From an uncultured Pelagibacteraceae bacterium (lineage in GTDB: Bacteria; Pseudomonadota; Alphaproteobacteria; Pelagibacterales; Pelagibacteraceae), in the NCBI GenBank assembly GCA_902617645.1, contig CACMXM010000002.1, forward strand, positions 1-52,024: 52,024 bases of DNA, read 5' to 3'. Positions 6,827 through 15,716 of this stretch are shown in pieces. The notes under the pieces were generated by a model that worked only from the letters and a program-made list of their open reading frames with translations, was not told the origin of the DNA and made no database searches. Both the position numbers and the translations under genes were made by a program. Numbering within the stretch: position 1 is the stretch's first letter; each line of letters begins with the position of its first letter.

Positions 6827-9148
6827 ATGAAGTTTTTGAGAACAATTGTATTGTCATTAATTTTTTTATTCCCGATTTCTAATTCATTTGGTGCTATGAC
6901 TTTTAACCAAAAAGCTGAAGTTCATGATTATGATACTACTGGAACAACTGGTCTTATAGCTGGTATTGAATTTAATAACCATGGAACAAAAATGTTTATA
7001 AGTTACGCTAATAAATTTAGTGGTTCATCTACTCATTTTATAAATGAGTATAATTTAACTATTCCCTATGATGTTTCATCTAAAGTCTACGCAGGTGATG
7101 GCGAAAGATGTGTATTAACTGGAACCGACGGATTTACAATATATGACTTAGAATTTAGTAGTGATGGAATGAGATTATTTGTTGTCTCTAGACGTATGGC
7201 AGCTGGGGATCAAGACGGAGATAAGGTTTATGGATTTGATTTAACTTCACCTTATGATATTTCGACTTGTTCACTAGCTTCAGAAACCGAAAATTTAGAT
7301 AATGCAGTATTCACAATTGGTAGTAACGCTGGAGATTTTGGTTATACCCGAAATGCGTCAGATGTATTAAATAATTTAGCAAATCACAGACTACAGGGTG
7401 TTGAGATAAATAATGATGGTACCAAATTATTTTTAATTTTTATGGATACTGAAAGTGATACCGTTAATGGCAGGCTATATGAATTCAACCTCTCCACTCC
7501 ATATGATGTATCAACATTATCAATCATTACTTCTGCTGGAATTGCGTTAGGAACTGAAACTCAAACTGGTGTAACTAATCCAGCAGGGATGAGATTTAGT
7601 CCTAATGGAAAAAGATTAATTATAACAAGTCATGCTCATGGCGGAATAAAAAGAGTTATGCAAATTAGTCTTTCAAAAGGTTTTGATACATCCTCATTCA
7701 CAATTGATGGTAGTAGAATTCTTGGTGGAGCCGGTCTTGAAATGTCTGAAACAAACACACAAACAAGAGGGGCTGCATTTAGTGGGGCCGGACTTAAAGT
7801 ATATATAGGAAGTGATAGAGATCAAAATAATGATGAAGTTTATGAATATGATTTAGTATGTCCATTTAATATTATTGACGGAGTAGAATGTGAAGCTATG
7901 ACAGAGGGTGATCGAACTGGTATGGCAGAGGCACAAATGGAACTTGCTAGAAGAACGATTGACCATTCAACAAATTCAGCTTTAAACAGATTAAAATGGA
8001 TAAGAAGAAACAAAGATAAACAAGATTTAACAAATTTACAGATTGATATCAACTTCTCAAATCAAATGCTAGCTTCTCTTACAGAAGCAGTAAAGACATC
8101 GGCCATTAAAAAAAATAAACCCTTTAAAGATAAAAATGTATTTTATTGGAGCGAGGGAAGTATTTCAGTTGGAAAAGTGGGAGACACCAATGTTTCAACT
8201 TCAAAAGAAATTAATGCAAACTCTTTAACAATTGGTGCAGACAAATTTACCGACAATAATGGTATTATTGGATGGGCTCTTCGATATGGAAACGATCATA
8301 CTAAAGTAGGTTACAATGGTAGCAACATGAATGCAGACACTTTCAACCTTACACTGTACAACACCAGACCCTCATCTATTGACAATAAATATATTGATAC
8401 AATCTTTGGAATTGGAAAACTTAATTTGGATATCCTAAATTTAATTGATGGTGAAAATTTAGTTGCCAAAAGATCTGGAAGACAAATGTATGGAACAGTT
8501 AAGCTTAAAGATGAAATTATTAAAAATACATTAACAATAATTCCATCTGCTCAAATTGATTTTGGTCACACAATATTTGATTCTTATAAAGAAACTGGAA
8601 CGACTGCAATGAGCTTTAAGAAACAACATGTAAAATCTAGAAACATCAGAGCAGCTATTGCGGCGGTAGATAAATTAGAAAACGAAAAATTTTCAATTAA
8701 AAGACATGGAAAATTAGAATATCAAGCGAATTTGAAACGTTCTTCAAATATTAAATATACATATAAAGACGATTCTTCAAAATCATTTCAAACGAAACTA
8801 CACTCAGGTTCTTTGCATAATATTAATGGAGAGATTGGTATAGATATAATTTTTCCAGAAAATTATAGTATTTTTATAATCTACGAAAGAAAACAGGCAC
8901 TTGATCAAGGTGGTTTACATTATGGGTATGGCACGGGATATACAGACAACCTTTATATAGCTTTAGGTTATTTACCAGGCAAAGATACTGAGTATGCGCT
9001 AAAATTAAATAGTACTGATAATTTAATGACACAACTTGAGATTAAAAAAGATATAAAAGGATTTGATTTATTGTTTAACCTTAACGATGATTTAACAAAT
9101 CTAGGTGATGCAAGAGAAGCTTATATTGAACTAAATAAAGTCTTTTAA
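6827..9148 (+). CDS. Exported autotransporter-like protein with five propeller-like repeats (paralogue 2)
   Basis: A 773-residue paralogue of the gene at 4598. The signal peptide ends near ...SNSFGA. Five degenerate repeats follow, for example GIEFNNHGTKMFIS and GVEINNDGTKLFLI, each ending in a PYD(V/I)S-type tail. The second module aligns with the first protein (LKWIRRNKDKQDLTN; YWSEGSISVGKVGDT; TIGADKF), then a barrel-like region begins with RQMYGTVKLKDE. It ends in ...LNKVF, the terminal Phe expected of BAM-assembled outer-membrane barrels, unlike its neighbour. It contains a Lys-rich insert around residues 600-640 (SFKKQHVKSRN, KRHGKLEY). The role is probably surface display or binding; the ligand is unknown. 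Confidence 0.75.
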   Translation: MKFLRTIVLSLIFLFPISNSFGAMTFNQKAEVHDYDTTGTTGLIAGIEFNNHGTKMFISYANKFSGSSTHFINEYNLTIPYDVSSKVYAGDGERCVLTGTDGFTIYDLEFSSDGMRLFVVSRRMAAGDQDGDKVYGFDLTSPYDISTCSLASETENLDNAVFTIGSNAGDFGYTRNASDVLNNLANHRLQGVEINNDGTKLFLIFMDTESDTVNGRLYEFNLSTPYDVSTLSIITSAGIALGTETQTGVTNPAGMRFSPNGKRLIITSHAHGGIKRVMQISLSKGFDTSSFTIDGSRILGGAGLEMSETNTQTRGAAFSGAGLKVYIGSDRDQNNDEVYEYDLVCPFNIIDGVECEAMTEGDRTGMAEAQMELARRTIDHSTNSALNRLKWIRRNKDKQDLTNLQIDINFSNQMLASLTEAVKTSAIKKNKPFKDKNVFYWSEGSISVGKVGDTNVSTSKEINANSLTIGADKFTDNNGIIGWALRYGNDHTKVGYNGSNMNADTFNLTLYNTRPSSIDNKYIDTIFGIGKLNLDILNLIDGENLVAKRSGRQMYGTVKLKDEIIKNTLTIIPSAQIDFGHTIFDSYKETGTTAMSFKKQHVKSRNIRAAIAAVDKLENEKFSIKRHGKLEYQANLKRSSNIKYTYKDDSSKSFQTKLHSGSLHNINGEIGIDIIFPENYSIFIIYERKQALDQGGLHYGYGTGYTDNLYIALGYLPGKDTEYALKLNSTDNLMTQLEIKKDIKGFDLLFNLNDDLTNLGDAREAYIELNKVF

Positions 9149-9188
9149 TTTCAATAATTAAGATTAAACTAATCATTGAGGAGTACCG

Positions 9189-9563
9189 ATGAGTTATAAG
9201 TGGGATAACAAAAAACCAACTGCACAAATGCTAGGAAGATGGCAACCATTTCACGACGGCCACTATGCTTTATTCAAAGAAATAATTAAAAAAACTGGAC
9301 AGGTTTGTATTCAAATTAGAGATGTGCAGGGAGTAGATGATAATCCATTTGATTTTGAAACAGTTAAAAAAAAAATAGAGGAGAGATTAAACCCTGAATT
9401 TGAAGGAAGATTTAAAGTGATATTAGTACCAAATATAACTAATATTTGTTACGGCAGAGGAGTAGGATATAAAATTGAGGAAATAGTGTTGTCCGAGGAA
9501 ATACAAAAAATATCTGCAACAAAAATTAGAGCTAAAATGCGAGAAGATGGAGATTTAAAGTGA
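9189..9563 (+). CDS. Small cytidylyl/adenylyltransferase-fold nucleotidyltransferase
   Basis: A 124-residue HxGH-superfamily enzyme. The nucleotide-binding signature is GRWQPFHDGHYALF, and the C-terminal ISATKIR matches the ISSTKIR motif of this superfamily. These enzymes transfer a nucleoside monophosphate from a triphosphate to a phosphorylated small molecule. Length and motifs resemble the minimal glycerol-3-phosphate or pantetheine-phosphate adenylyltransferase type, but the substrate cannot be assigned. A clear GAGGAG ribosome-binding site lies upstream of the ATG, so this appears to be the first gene of the carnitine dehydrogenase operon. The next gene overlaps by 4 bp. Confidence 0.75.
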   Translation: MSYKWDNKKPTAQMLGRWQPFHDGHYALFKEIIKKTGQVCIQIRDVQGVDDNPFDFETVKKKIEERLNPEFEGRFKVILVPNITNICYGRGVGYKIEEIVLSEEIQKISATKIRAKMREDGDLK

Positions 9564-10411
9564 AAGAAAGACTTAAATCAATTGTAGATTTAGAAAAATA
9601 TCCAATTCACGACTTAAACTCACCAATAATAAAAAAATTAGTTGAAAAATGTAAAAAAGAGTTAGACGAAGATAGTTGTTCAACAATTCCAAATTTTATC
9701 CTGCCAAAGTCACTTGCAATAATGAATACAGAGTTAGAGAAACAACTTGATGAAGTTTATATGTCTAAAGAAAAAATTAATCCTTATTTATATGCCAAAG
9801 ACGATCCAGAGTTACCAAAAGATCACCCTAAAAGAACATTTATGAATAGATTTAATGGATATTTGAATTCGGATTGTTTTTTAAAAGGTTCCGAAATGAA
9901 ATTTTTGTACGAAACTGAAGAACTTTTGAAATTTGTTTCATTATGTTTAGGAGTTTCACCAATATATAGATGGGCAGATCCTTTGGCATGTCATGCATAT
10001 AATGTTATGAAGCCAGAGGGAATTTTGCCTTGGCATTTTGATAGTTGTGAATTTACATTAAGTTTAATGATTCAAAAATCTGAGAAAGGTGGAATATTTG
10101 AATACTGTCCGAATATTAGAGAACCTGGTAATGAAAATTTTGATGAAGTTAAAAAAGTTTTAAACGGAGATAGATCAAGAGTTAGACAATTAAAATTAGA
10201 GCCAGGAGATTTGCAAATATTTAAAGGAAGATTCACATTGCATAGAGTAACTAAAGTAGAAGGAAACAAATCTAGATATATGTGTATTCCTGCTTATGTT
10301 CTTGATCCTTGGAGAGTAAATACACCAGAGCATTCAAAAGCAATTTATGGAAAAGTTCTACCTATACATTTAGAAAGAAATGTTGCTCGATCAGATGGTT
10401 TAACAGATTAA
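9560..10411 (+). CDS. 2-oxoglutarate/Fe(II)-dependent oxygenase (phytanoyl-CoA dioxygenase-like)
   Basis: A 283-residue double-stranded beta-helix oxygenase. The iron ligands are H and D in LPWHFDSCEF and a distal H in RFTLHRVTKVEG, followed by SRYMC containing the Arg expected to bind 2-oxoglutarate. Having HxD rather than HxG argues for hydroxylation rather than the halogenation seen in BesD-like relatives. It uses a GTG start overlapping the upstream stop by 4 bp. It sits directly upstream of carnitine dehydrogenase (0 bp gap), so its substrate may be a quaternary ammonium compound or lysine derivative (inference). I do not recognise a specific named family. Confidence 0.72.
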   Translation: MKERLKSIVDLEKYPIHDLNSPIIKKLVEKCKKELDEDSCSTIPNFILPKSLAIMNTELEKQLDEVYMSKEKINPYLYAKDDPELPKDHPKRTFMNRFNGYLNSDCFLKGSEMKFLYETEELLKFVSLCLGVSPIYRWADPLACHAYNVMKPEGILPWHFDSCEFTLSLMIQKSEKGGIFEYCPNIREPGNENFDEVKKVLNGDRSRVRQLKLEPGDLQIFKGRFTLHRVTKVEGNKSRYMCIPAYVLDPWRVNTPEHSKAIYGKVLPIHLERNVARSDGLTD

Positions 10412-11350
10412 ATGATAAAAAAGGTTGCCGTAATAGGTACTGGAGTTATAGGTACTGGTTGGATTATTAGATGTTTGGCTCATAATTTTAAGGTTGTAGC
10501 CTATGACAAAGACCCTCGGTTAAAAAAAAAAATAATAGAAGAGATAAGAAGAGCATCACCGTTTGTAAAAAAACTCTTTAACAAAAAAAAAATCAATCTT
10601 AAAAATTTTCAATATGTAACTTCTTTAGAAATAGTACTTAAAGATGCAGACTTTATTCAAGAAAACGCTACAGAAAATTACAAAATTAAAATTAAATTAA
10701 TGAATCTTATCGGAAAGTACGCAAAAAATAGTGCAATTATTTCATCTAGTTCTTCTGGTCTACTTCCTACAAAAATTTATTCAAAATGCAGAAATCCTGC
10801 AAGAACTATGATTGGACATCCATTTAATCCAGTTTACTTATGTCCCGGAGTTGAGGTTGTTGCCGGTAAAAAAACTAAAACGAAATTTTTAAATAAAGCT
10901 AAGAAATTTTATAAATCTATTTCTATGAATCCAATTATTGTTAAAAAGGAATTACCCGGATATTTAGCGGATAGATTACAAGAAGCGTTATGGAGGGAAG
11001 GTTTGCATATTATTAATGAAGGTTATGCAACTACTAAAGATTTAGATAGAGCTATAGAGGATGGACCAGGACTTAGATGGTCTTTGATGGGAACATTTTT
11101 AACTTTTCACTTAGCAGGTGGCAAACTCGGAATGAAACATATGTTAGAACAATTTGGACCAGCATTAAAATTACCATGGACAAAATTAAAAGCTCCGAAA
11201 CTTTCAAAAAAATTATCTAGTAGAGTTATCAGTGGTACAAAATCACAAGCAAAAGGTAAGTCTGTGGCAATGATCTCCAGTATCCGAGATGAATATCTAG
11301 TTAATCTTCAAAAGCTTAGAAAGAAATATGAAGACAAATTAAGGAAATGA
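10412..11350 (+). CDS. lcdH: L-carnitine dehydrogenase
   Basis: NAD-dependent oxidation of L-carnitine to 3-dehydrocarnitine, the first step of aerobic carnitine breakdown. The N-terminus has the dinucleotide-binding motif VAVIGTGVIGTGW. The 3-hydroxyacyl-CoA dehydrogenase core shows SSSSSGLLPT and GHPFNPVYLCPGVEVV, including the catalytic-type His. The carnitine-dehydrogenase-like C-terminus has GYLADRLQEALWREGLH, GLRWSLMGTFLTF and QFGPALKLPW. At 312 residues it is the stand-alone form; in several proteobacteria this enzyme carries a fused thioesterase domain, which here is a separate gene at 15717. It abuts its neighbours without gaps. 3-hydroxybutyryl-CoA dehydrogenase is the main alternative, but the GLRW and QFGPALKLPW region favours carnitine. 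Confidence 0.82.
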   Translation: MIKKVAVIGTGVIGTGWIIRCLAHNFKVVAYDKDPRLKKKIIEEIRRASPFVKKLFNKKKINLKNFQYVTSLEIVLKDADFIQENATENYKIKIKLMNLIGKYAKNSAIISSSSSGLLPTKIYSKCRNPARTMIGHPFNPVYLCPGVEVVAGKKTKTKFLNKAKKFYKSISMNPIIVKKELPGYLADRLQEALWREGLHIINEGYATTKDLDRAIEDGPGLRWSLMGTFLTFHLAGGKLGMKHMLEQFGPALKLPWTKLKAPKLSKKLSSRVISGTKSQAKGKSVAMISSIRDEYLVNLQKLRKKYEDKLRK

Positions 11351-11365
11351 TTGTACTTAAATATC

Positions 11366-12139
11366 ATGACCGTATTAGTAAAAAATCTTGGAAATGGAAT
11401 TAAGAATGTAAAAATTAATGACCCAAAGTCATATAATTCATTAACTTTTGCAACTCTAAACCTACTTTTAAAAACCTTTCAGAAAATGGACAAAGATAAT
11501 TCGACAAGAGTAATTATCTTAGAAGGAGTTGGTAAAGGCTTTAGCGCAGGTCATAACCTTAAAGAAGTAAGAGGACTTAAAAAAAGATCAAAATATTTAA
11601 AACTATTTAACCTTTGTTCAAAGTTAATGATCCAAATTGTAGAAGGACGTAAACCTGTAATTGCCAAAGTTCATGGCGCTGCTTATGCGGCTGGATGTCA
11701 ATTAGTTGCAAGTTGTGACTTAGCTTATAGTACTAATGATGCAATCTTTGCAACGCCGGGTGTTAATATTGGATTGTTTTGTAGCACACCTATGGTTGCA
11801 GTAAGTAGAAAAGTTACAAGAAAAAGAATGATGAAAATGCTTCTTACAGGAGAACCGATTAAAGCAAACTATGCTAAAGAAGTTGGCTTAATAAATGATC
11901 ATTTTTCAAAAAAGAATTTAAACAAAGAAGTTATGAAAATTGCTAAAACAATTTCTTCAAAATCAAATTTAACAATTAAAATTGGAAAACAAGCTTTCTA
12001 TAAACAGTTAGAAATGCCATTAAAAAAAGCTTATGATTTCACAGCAAAAATGATGACGCTTAACATGATGTCAATTGATGCTAAAGAAGGTATTCAGGCA
12101 TTTTTAGAAAAAAGAAAACCTAAATGGAAAAATAGATAA
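11366..12139 (+). CDS. Enoyl-CoA hydratase/isomerase family protein (ECHDC3-like), catalytic Glu residues absent
   Basis: A crotonase-fold protein. Oxyanion-hole segments are KGFSAGHNL and HGAAYAAG. The positions of the two hydratase glutamates are changed: GCQLVASCDL where GCELA is usual, and FATPGVNIGLFCSTP where the second Glu would be. This matches the ECHDC3-like subgroup and argues against simple crotonyl-CoA hydration. The ORF track begins at TTG 11351, directly after the lcdH stop; the ATG at 11366 gives MTVLVKN, a more typical family N-terminus, although an AAGGAA lies closer to the TTG. A role on a CoA intermediate of carnitine breakdown is inferred from context only. Confidence 0.75.
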   Translation: MTVLVKNLGNGIKNVKINDPKSYNSLTFATLNLLLKTFQKMDKDNSTRVIILEGVGKGFSAGHNLKEVRGLKKRSKYLKLFNLCSKLMIQIVEGRKPVIAKVHGAAYAAGCQLVASCDLAYSTNDAIFATPGVNIGLFCSTPMVAVSRKVTRKRMMKMLLTGEPIKANYAKEVGLINDHFSKKNLNKEVMKIAKTISSKSNLTIKIGKQAFYKQLEMPLKKAYDFTAKMMTLNMMSIDAKEGIQAFLEKRKPKWKNR

Positions 12140-12606
12140 TGACCGACGATCAGATTAAAAATATTTTAGAAAAGTCAAAAACAATCGCAATGATTGGTAT
12201 TAGCTCTGAAAAAAAAGGTGAAGATCCAAAAAATTTAAAAAGAAAACCTGCAAATGTAGTGATGAAATATATGCAAGACTTTGGTTATAAAGTGTATCCA
12301 ATCAATCCTTTTGCAGAAGGTGAAATAGTCAATAATGAAAAAGTATTAGCTGACTTAAAAAATGTTCCAGAAAAAATTGATATTGTTGACGTATTCAGGC
12401 CTTCAAAAGAAACACCAGGCATTGCACAACAAGCTAAAGAAATCGGATCAAAAGTTTTATGGTTGCAATATGGAATTCATAGTGACGAAGCAAAAGCAAT
12501 TGCTGAAAGTTCGAATATGGAGTTTATATCTAATAGATGTATTAAGCAGGAATACCAAAAGATTTTCCAAAAATCTAATCCTGTTTTTCCAGCACTGAAA
12601 AATTAG
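12139..12606 (+). CDS. CoA-binding domain protein (YccU-like)
   Basis: A 155-residue single-domain Rossmann protein with the CoA-binding pattern IAMIGISSEKKGEDP near the N-terminus, VYPINPFAEGE for strand 2 and VLWLQYGIHSDEA near the C-terminal half. It resembles the CoA-binding domain of succinyl-CoA synthetase alpha but lacks the phospho-His ligase domain. These stand-alone proteins probably bind CoA or acyl-CoA; no catalytic role is established. It overlaps the crotonase-family stop by one base and the next gene by one base. The shadow ORF at 12362 in another frame is not real. Confidence 0.8.
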   Translation: MTDDQIKNILEKSKTIAMIGISSEKKGEDPKNLKRKPANVVMKYMQDFGYKVYPINPFAEGEIVNNEKVLADLKNVPEKIDIVDVFRPSKETPGIAQQAKEIGSKVLWLQYGIHSDEAKAIAESSNMEFISNRCIKQEYQKIFQKSNPVFPALKN

Positions 12607-13178
12607 TGAAAAAGTTTTTATTGATAAGTTTTATTTTTTTTTTAGCAACAAATGTTGTTAAATCTGAAATATCAAAAGCTTATTTTGCAGGAGGATGTTT
12701 TTGGTGTATGGAAGAGGTTTTTGAAAAGACAGAAGGAGTGATTGAAGTAATATCAGGATACTCAGGTGGAACCTCAAAAAATCCTACTTATAAAGAAGTT
12801 ACATATGGTGATACAGGACATTTCGAGGTTGTTGAAGTTGTTTATAATAAATCAAAAATAAATTTTGAAAATCTAGCAAATATTTTTTGGAAAAATATCG
12901 ATCCTTTCGACAAAGCAGGTCAGTTTTGTGATAAAGGATACAGTTATAGGTCTGTTGCGTTTTATACAAATAATGATGAAAAGAAACTTATAGATGATGA
13001 TATTCAAGAAATTGAGAAAAAATTTAATCAAAAAGTAGTTACATATGTAAGGAAATTTGAAATATTTTATAAAGCAGAGGAACATCATCAAGATTATTAT
13101 AAAGAGAAATTTTTAAATTATTTGCTATATAAAGAGGGATGTGGAAGACAAAGAAAATTAGATAATATTTGGCAATGA
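12606..13178 (+). CDS. msrA: Peptide-methionine (S)-S-oxide reductase MsrA, exported form
   Basis: This enzyme reduces methionine-S-sulfoxide in proteins. The catalytic motif is GGCFWCMEEVFEK. Family landmarks include SGYSGGTSKNPTY, GDTGHFEVVEV and AEEHHQDYYK. A hydrophobic N-terminal leader (MKKFLLISFIFFLATNVVKS) precedes the domain, so it is probably periplasmic, unlike the second MsrA at 27082. The start is GTG at 12606, overlapping the upstream TAG by one base. The last gene of the operon starts inside its stop region (ATGA). Confidence 0.9.
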   Translation: MKKFLLISFIFFLATNVVKSEISKAYFAGGCFWCMEEVFEKTEGVIEVISGYSGGTSKNPTYKEVTYGDTGHFEVVEVVYNKSKINFENLANIFWKNIDPFDKAGQFCDKGYSYRSVAFYTNNDEKKLIDDDIQEIEKKFNQKVVTYVRKFEIFYKAEEHHQDYYKEKFLNYLLYKEGCGRQRKLDNIWQ

Positions 13179-13744
13179 AAAATATTTTTTTAGTATATGG
13201 ACATTATAATGATAATTCATTTAATGCAGCGATAAGAGAAACCTTTTTAGAAGAAGCAAAACAAAAAGGATTTTCTGTTGATTGTGTAGATCTATACAAA
13301 GAAAAATTCGATCCAGTATTTGCTGGTGAAAAACCAGATGATACAGTCCTAGATCACCAAAAACGAATTGAAAAATCAAATATAATTGTTTTGATTGCAC
13401 CTATTTGGAATTTTAGAATGCCTGCAATTGTTGAGGGATGGATAGACAAAGTTTTATCTCCACCTTGGGCATTTAGATTTAAAAAAATTATTGGTAATTA
13501 TGGTTATCCTATTGGAAACTTAAAAGGAAAAAGAGCAGTAGTATTTTGTACCTATGGATCACCTCAATTTGCAATTAGAACTTTTTTTTTAAATATGCCA
13601 ACTAAAAGATTAAGACGAGGTGTATTTAACATATGTGGGATAACTAATGTAATATATAAAAGGTATTTTGCAGTTCCTTTTGTTTCTGATCAAAAGAGGA
13701 AAAAATTTTTAGAAGATGTTAGAAAAACTGTAAGAAGTTTATAA
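13175..13744 (+). CDS. NAD(P)H-dependent flavodoxin-fold quinone reductase
   Basis: A protein of about 189 residues in the NAD(P)H dehydrogenase (quinone)/MdaB-YwrO family, FMN- or FAD-binding. Features are the N-terminal IFLVYGHYNDNSFNAAI phosphate-binding region, APIWNFRMPAIVEGWIDKV and FCTYGSPQFAIRTFF. Role: two-electron reduction of quinones or other acceptors in the cytoplasm. The track start at 13169 is a TTG; ATG 13175 gives the common ATGA overlap with the msrA stop and is preferred. It ends 5 bp before the convergent gene, leaving no room for a terminator. Confidence 0.82.
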   Translation: MKNIFLVYGHYNDNSFNAAIRETFLEEAKQKGFSVDCVDLYKEKFDPVFAGEKPDDTVLDHQKRIEKSNIIVLIAPIWNFRMPAIVEGWIDKVLSPPWAFRFKKIIGNYGYPIGNLKGKRAVVFCTYGSPQFAIRTFFLNMPTKRLRRGVFNICGITNVIYKRYFAVPFVSDQKRKKFLEDVRKTVRSL

Positions 13745-13749
13745 TTAAT

Positions 13750-14718
13750 CTATCTTGCGTATTCGACAAATTTCTTAAGAGATTTATTTATAAAACTTTC
13801 ATAAGAAATAGATTGTTTTTTTGATTTTATTCCATTTAAAAATGATTTAGACATTTTAAAATCGTAAGAGGGCTCAAAAAAGAAAGGTACCGAAATTCTT
13901 TCTGATTTATTCCAAAGAACTCTATGATTTGTAGCCTTAAACTTTCCTTTACTTAGATATTCTAATGCTCTTCCAGTATTAACAACTAGAGCATTTTTAT
14001 TAAAAGGTACATCATACCATTTCTTGTTTTTTCTATTTTGAACTTGTAGTCCTCCTACTTTATCTTGATATAAAACTGTAAATATCCCGCTATCCACATG
14101 TGTTTCACAACCCAATGCAACACCGTCTTGTTTAGAGATTTCCACAGGTTTACTTTGAATTGGATAAAAATTAAATCTTAAAGTACTCAGTGTTTTAAAT
14201 CTTGAAAAAGCTTTACCGGATAATAAAGGATCTTTCTTATATAGTTTGATAATACTTTTGAAAAGTAATTCGCTTAATAAATAAATATCATCATAATAGT
14301 TTGATAAATGATTTATTGAATTTTTTTGGAAACATTTTTCCAAATCTAAGTATTCTATATATTGATTTTTAATTTTCTGTGAAAAATTTTCTGATACTCT
14401 TAAGTCTCCAATATCCAAACCTTCTTTTCCATTTACGTCACTTGGAAAGTAGCCTCTATAAAAGTTTTTATTTTTTTTATTCCATTTATTTGGAGAAAGT
14501 TTAATTTTTTCTTTTTTATTAAGTTTAAAAAATTTTTCTCCAATTTTTACAATTTTTTTAATTTTTTTATGATCAATGCCATGACCAATAACTTGAAAAA
14601 AACCAACCTCAACACAAGCTTTCTCAATCTTTTTAATGATCTTCAGCGATTCTTTGGAACTCAGATCTTTGTTAACTAATGATGAAATATTTATAGTTGG
14701 TATATAGTTTTGTTTCAT
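13750..14718 (-). CDS. Isopenicillin N synthase-family 2OG/Fe(II) oxygenase
   Basis: A 322-residue non-heme iron oxygenase. The DIOX_N region is at the N-terminus (CVEVGFFQVIGHGID). Iron ligands are H and D in CETHVDSGIFTVL and H in KATNHRVLW; the 2OG-binding R-x-S is in SERISVPFF. Members oxidise small molecules and not only beta-lactam precursors. The substrate is unknown. Its start overlaps the stop of the upstream EamA gene, so it is the last gene of the minus-strand unit containing the SDR and betainyl-CoA thioesterase. The protein is Lys/Asn-rich, in line with the base composition. Confidence 0.82.
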   Translation of the reverse strand: MKQNYIPTINISSLVNKDLSSKESLKIIKKIEKACVEVGFFQVIGHGIDHKKIKKIVKIGEKFFKLNKKEKIKLSPNKWNKKNKNFYRGYFPSDVNGKEGLDIGDLRVSENFSQKIKNQYIEYLDLEKCFQKNSINHLSNYYDDIYLLSELLFKSIIKLYKKDPLLSGKAFSRFKTLSTLRFNFYPIQSKPVEISKQDGVALGCETHVDSGIFTVLYQDKVGGLQVQNRKNKKWYDVPFNKNALVVNTGRALEYLSKGKFKATNHRVLWNKSERISVPFFFEPSYDFKMSKSFLNGIKSKKQSISYESFINKSLKKFVEYAR

Positions 14719-15665
14719 TATCTGTTTGGTGTATCTGTTGCTATCATCTGACCTCTTACTTTTTCTCTAAAGTAAATATAGAACCCAGCCGCAATAATGA
14801 TTGCTGCACCTAAAAAAGTTCTAGGCACTGGAACAGTTTCAAAAAGAATATAACCAGCTAGCATAGCCCAAACAATATATGAGTATTCAAACAATGATAC
14901 AATTGATGGAGACGCAATACTATAAGCCGAGAAAACACAAAAGAATGATATAGACGCAACAATCCCCATAACAAGAACGTATGGCCATGAAGCTGAAGGA
15001 TTAGTAAACCACTCTCTTACAATAAATTGCATTGTTGGATCTGTAAAAGTATTAAATTTTCCATCCCCAGTTATTAAAAATATCATCAAACCTGCAAAGG
15101 TTGCAAAAATATAAAGCCAAGTCATCTGAGTATAAATACTATCTTTGTCAGATGTATATTTTGTTATTGTCATTGAACATGAATAGCAAATAGCACAAGC
15201 AACTGGTGCTAATTTAAAATAATCAAAGTCTTCCCAGTTTGGGTCTAAAACTATTATTACACCAATAAATCCAACTACAATCGCAGACCATCTTCTAATA
15301 CCAATTTGCTCTTTTAGAAAAAATTTAGCAAACATTGACATAAAAAAAGGACAGGAGAAGAAAAGTGCACTCGTCATTGCAAGTGTCATAAAAGTTAAAG
15401 ATATATAAAAAAAACTAAATCCAAAAAAGAAACAGATTACTCTTAAAAGAGTTAAAAAAGGGTAGTGTGTTTTTAAAGTAATATGTTTTTTTGTTATTAT
15501 TACAAATGCCAAAAGTATAGTCGCTTGGATTAGTGTTCTACCAAGGTATAATTCAAATAAAGCAATATCTTCAAAAATAAATTTAATAAGTGAGTCCTGA
15601 ATGGAAAAAAAGGCCATACCAGTCATTATAAAAAAAATACCTTTTGTATTATTATTTGCTTCCAT
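14718..15665 (-). CDS. EamA/DMT-family inner-membrane transporter
   Basis: A 315-residue protein with about ten predicted transmembrane helices in two EamA repeats. The first repeat starts near FIMTGMAFFSIQDSLIKF; the junction VVGFIGVIIVLDPNW and the end AAIIIAAGFYIYFRE are typical. These are drug/metabolite-type secondary transporters; the substrate cannot be predicted. It is co-directional with the thioesterase (51-bp gap) and overlaps the downstream oxygenase, so it may export or import an intermediate of the same pathway (inference). It is one of three EamA genes in the window. Confidence 0.85.
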   Translation of the reverse strand: MEANNNTKGIFFIMTGMAFFSIQDSLIKFIFEDIALFELYLGRTLIQATILLAFVIITKKHITLKTHYPFLTLLRVICFFFGFSFFYISLTFMTLAMTSALFFSCPFFMSMFAKFFLKEQIGIRRWSAIVVGFIGVIIVLDPNWEDFDYFKLAPVACAICYSCSMTITKYTSDKDSIYTQMTWLYIFATFAGLMIFLITGDGKFNTFTDPTMQFIVREWFTNPSASWPYVLVMGIVASISFFCVFSAYSIASPSIVSLFEYSYIVWAMLAGYILFETVPVPRTFLGAAIIIAAGFYIYFREKVRGQMIATDTPNR

Positions 15666-15716
15666 GTTCTGTACCTATAACAAAAAACTTATCTTTTTAA
15701 TTTGAAAAGAATGAAA

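Noticed and set aside
4598-9148. Phage tail-fibre or prophage origin for the repeat proteins
   Set aside because: Signal peptides and barrel-like C-termini argue for cell-surface proteins, and there are no phage structural, integrase or lysis genes nearby.
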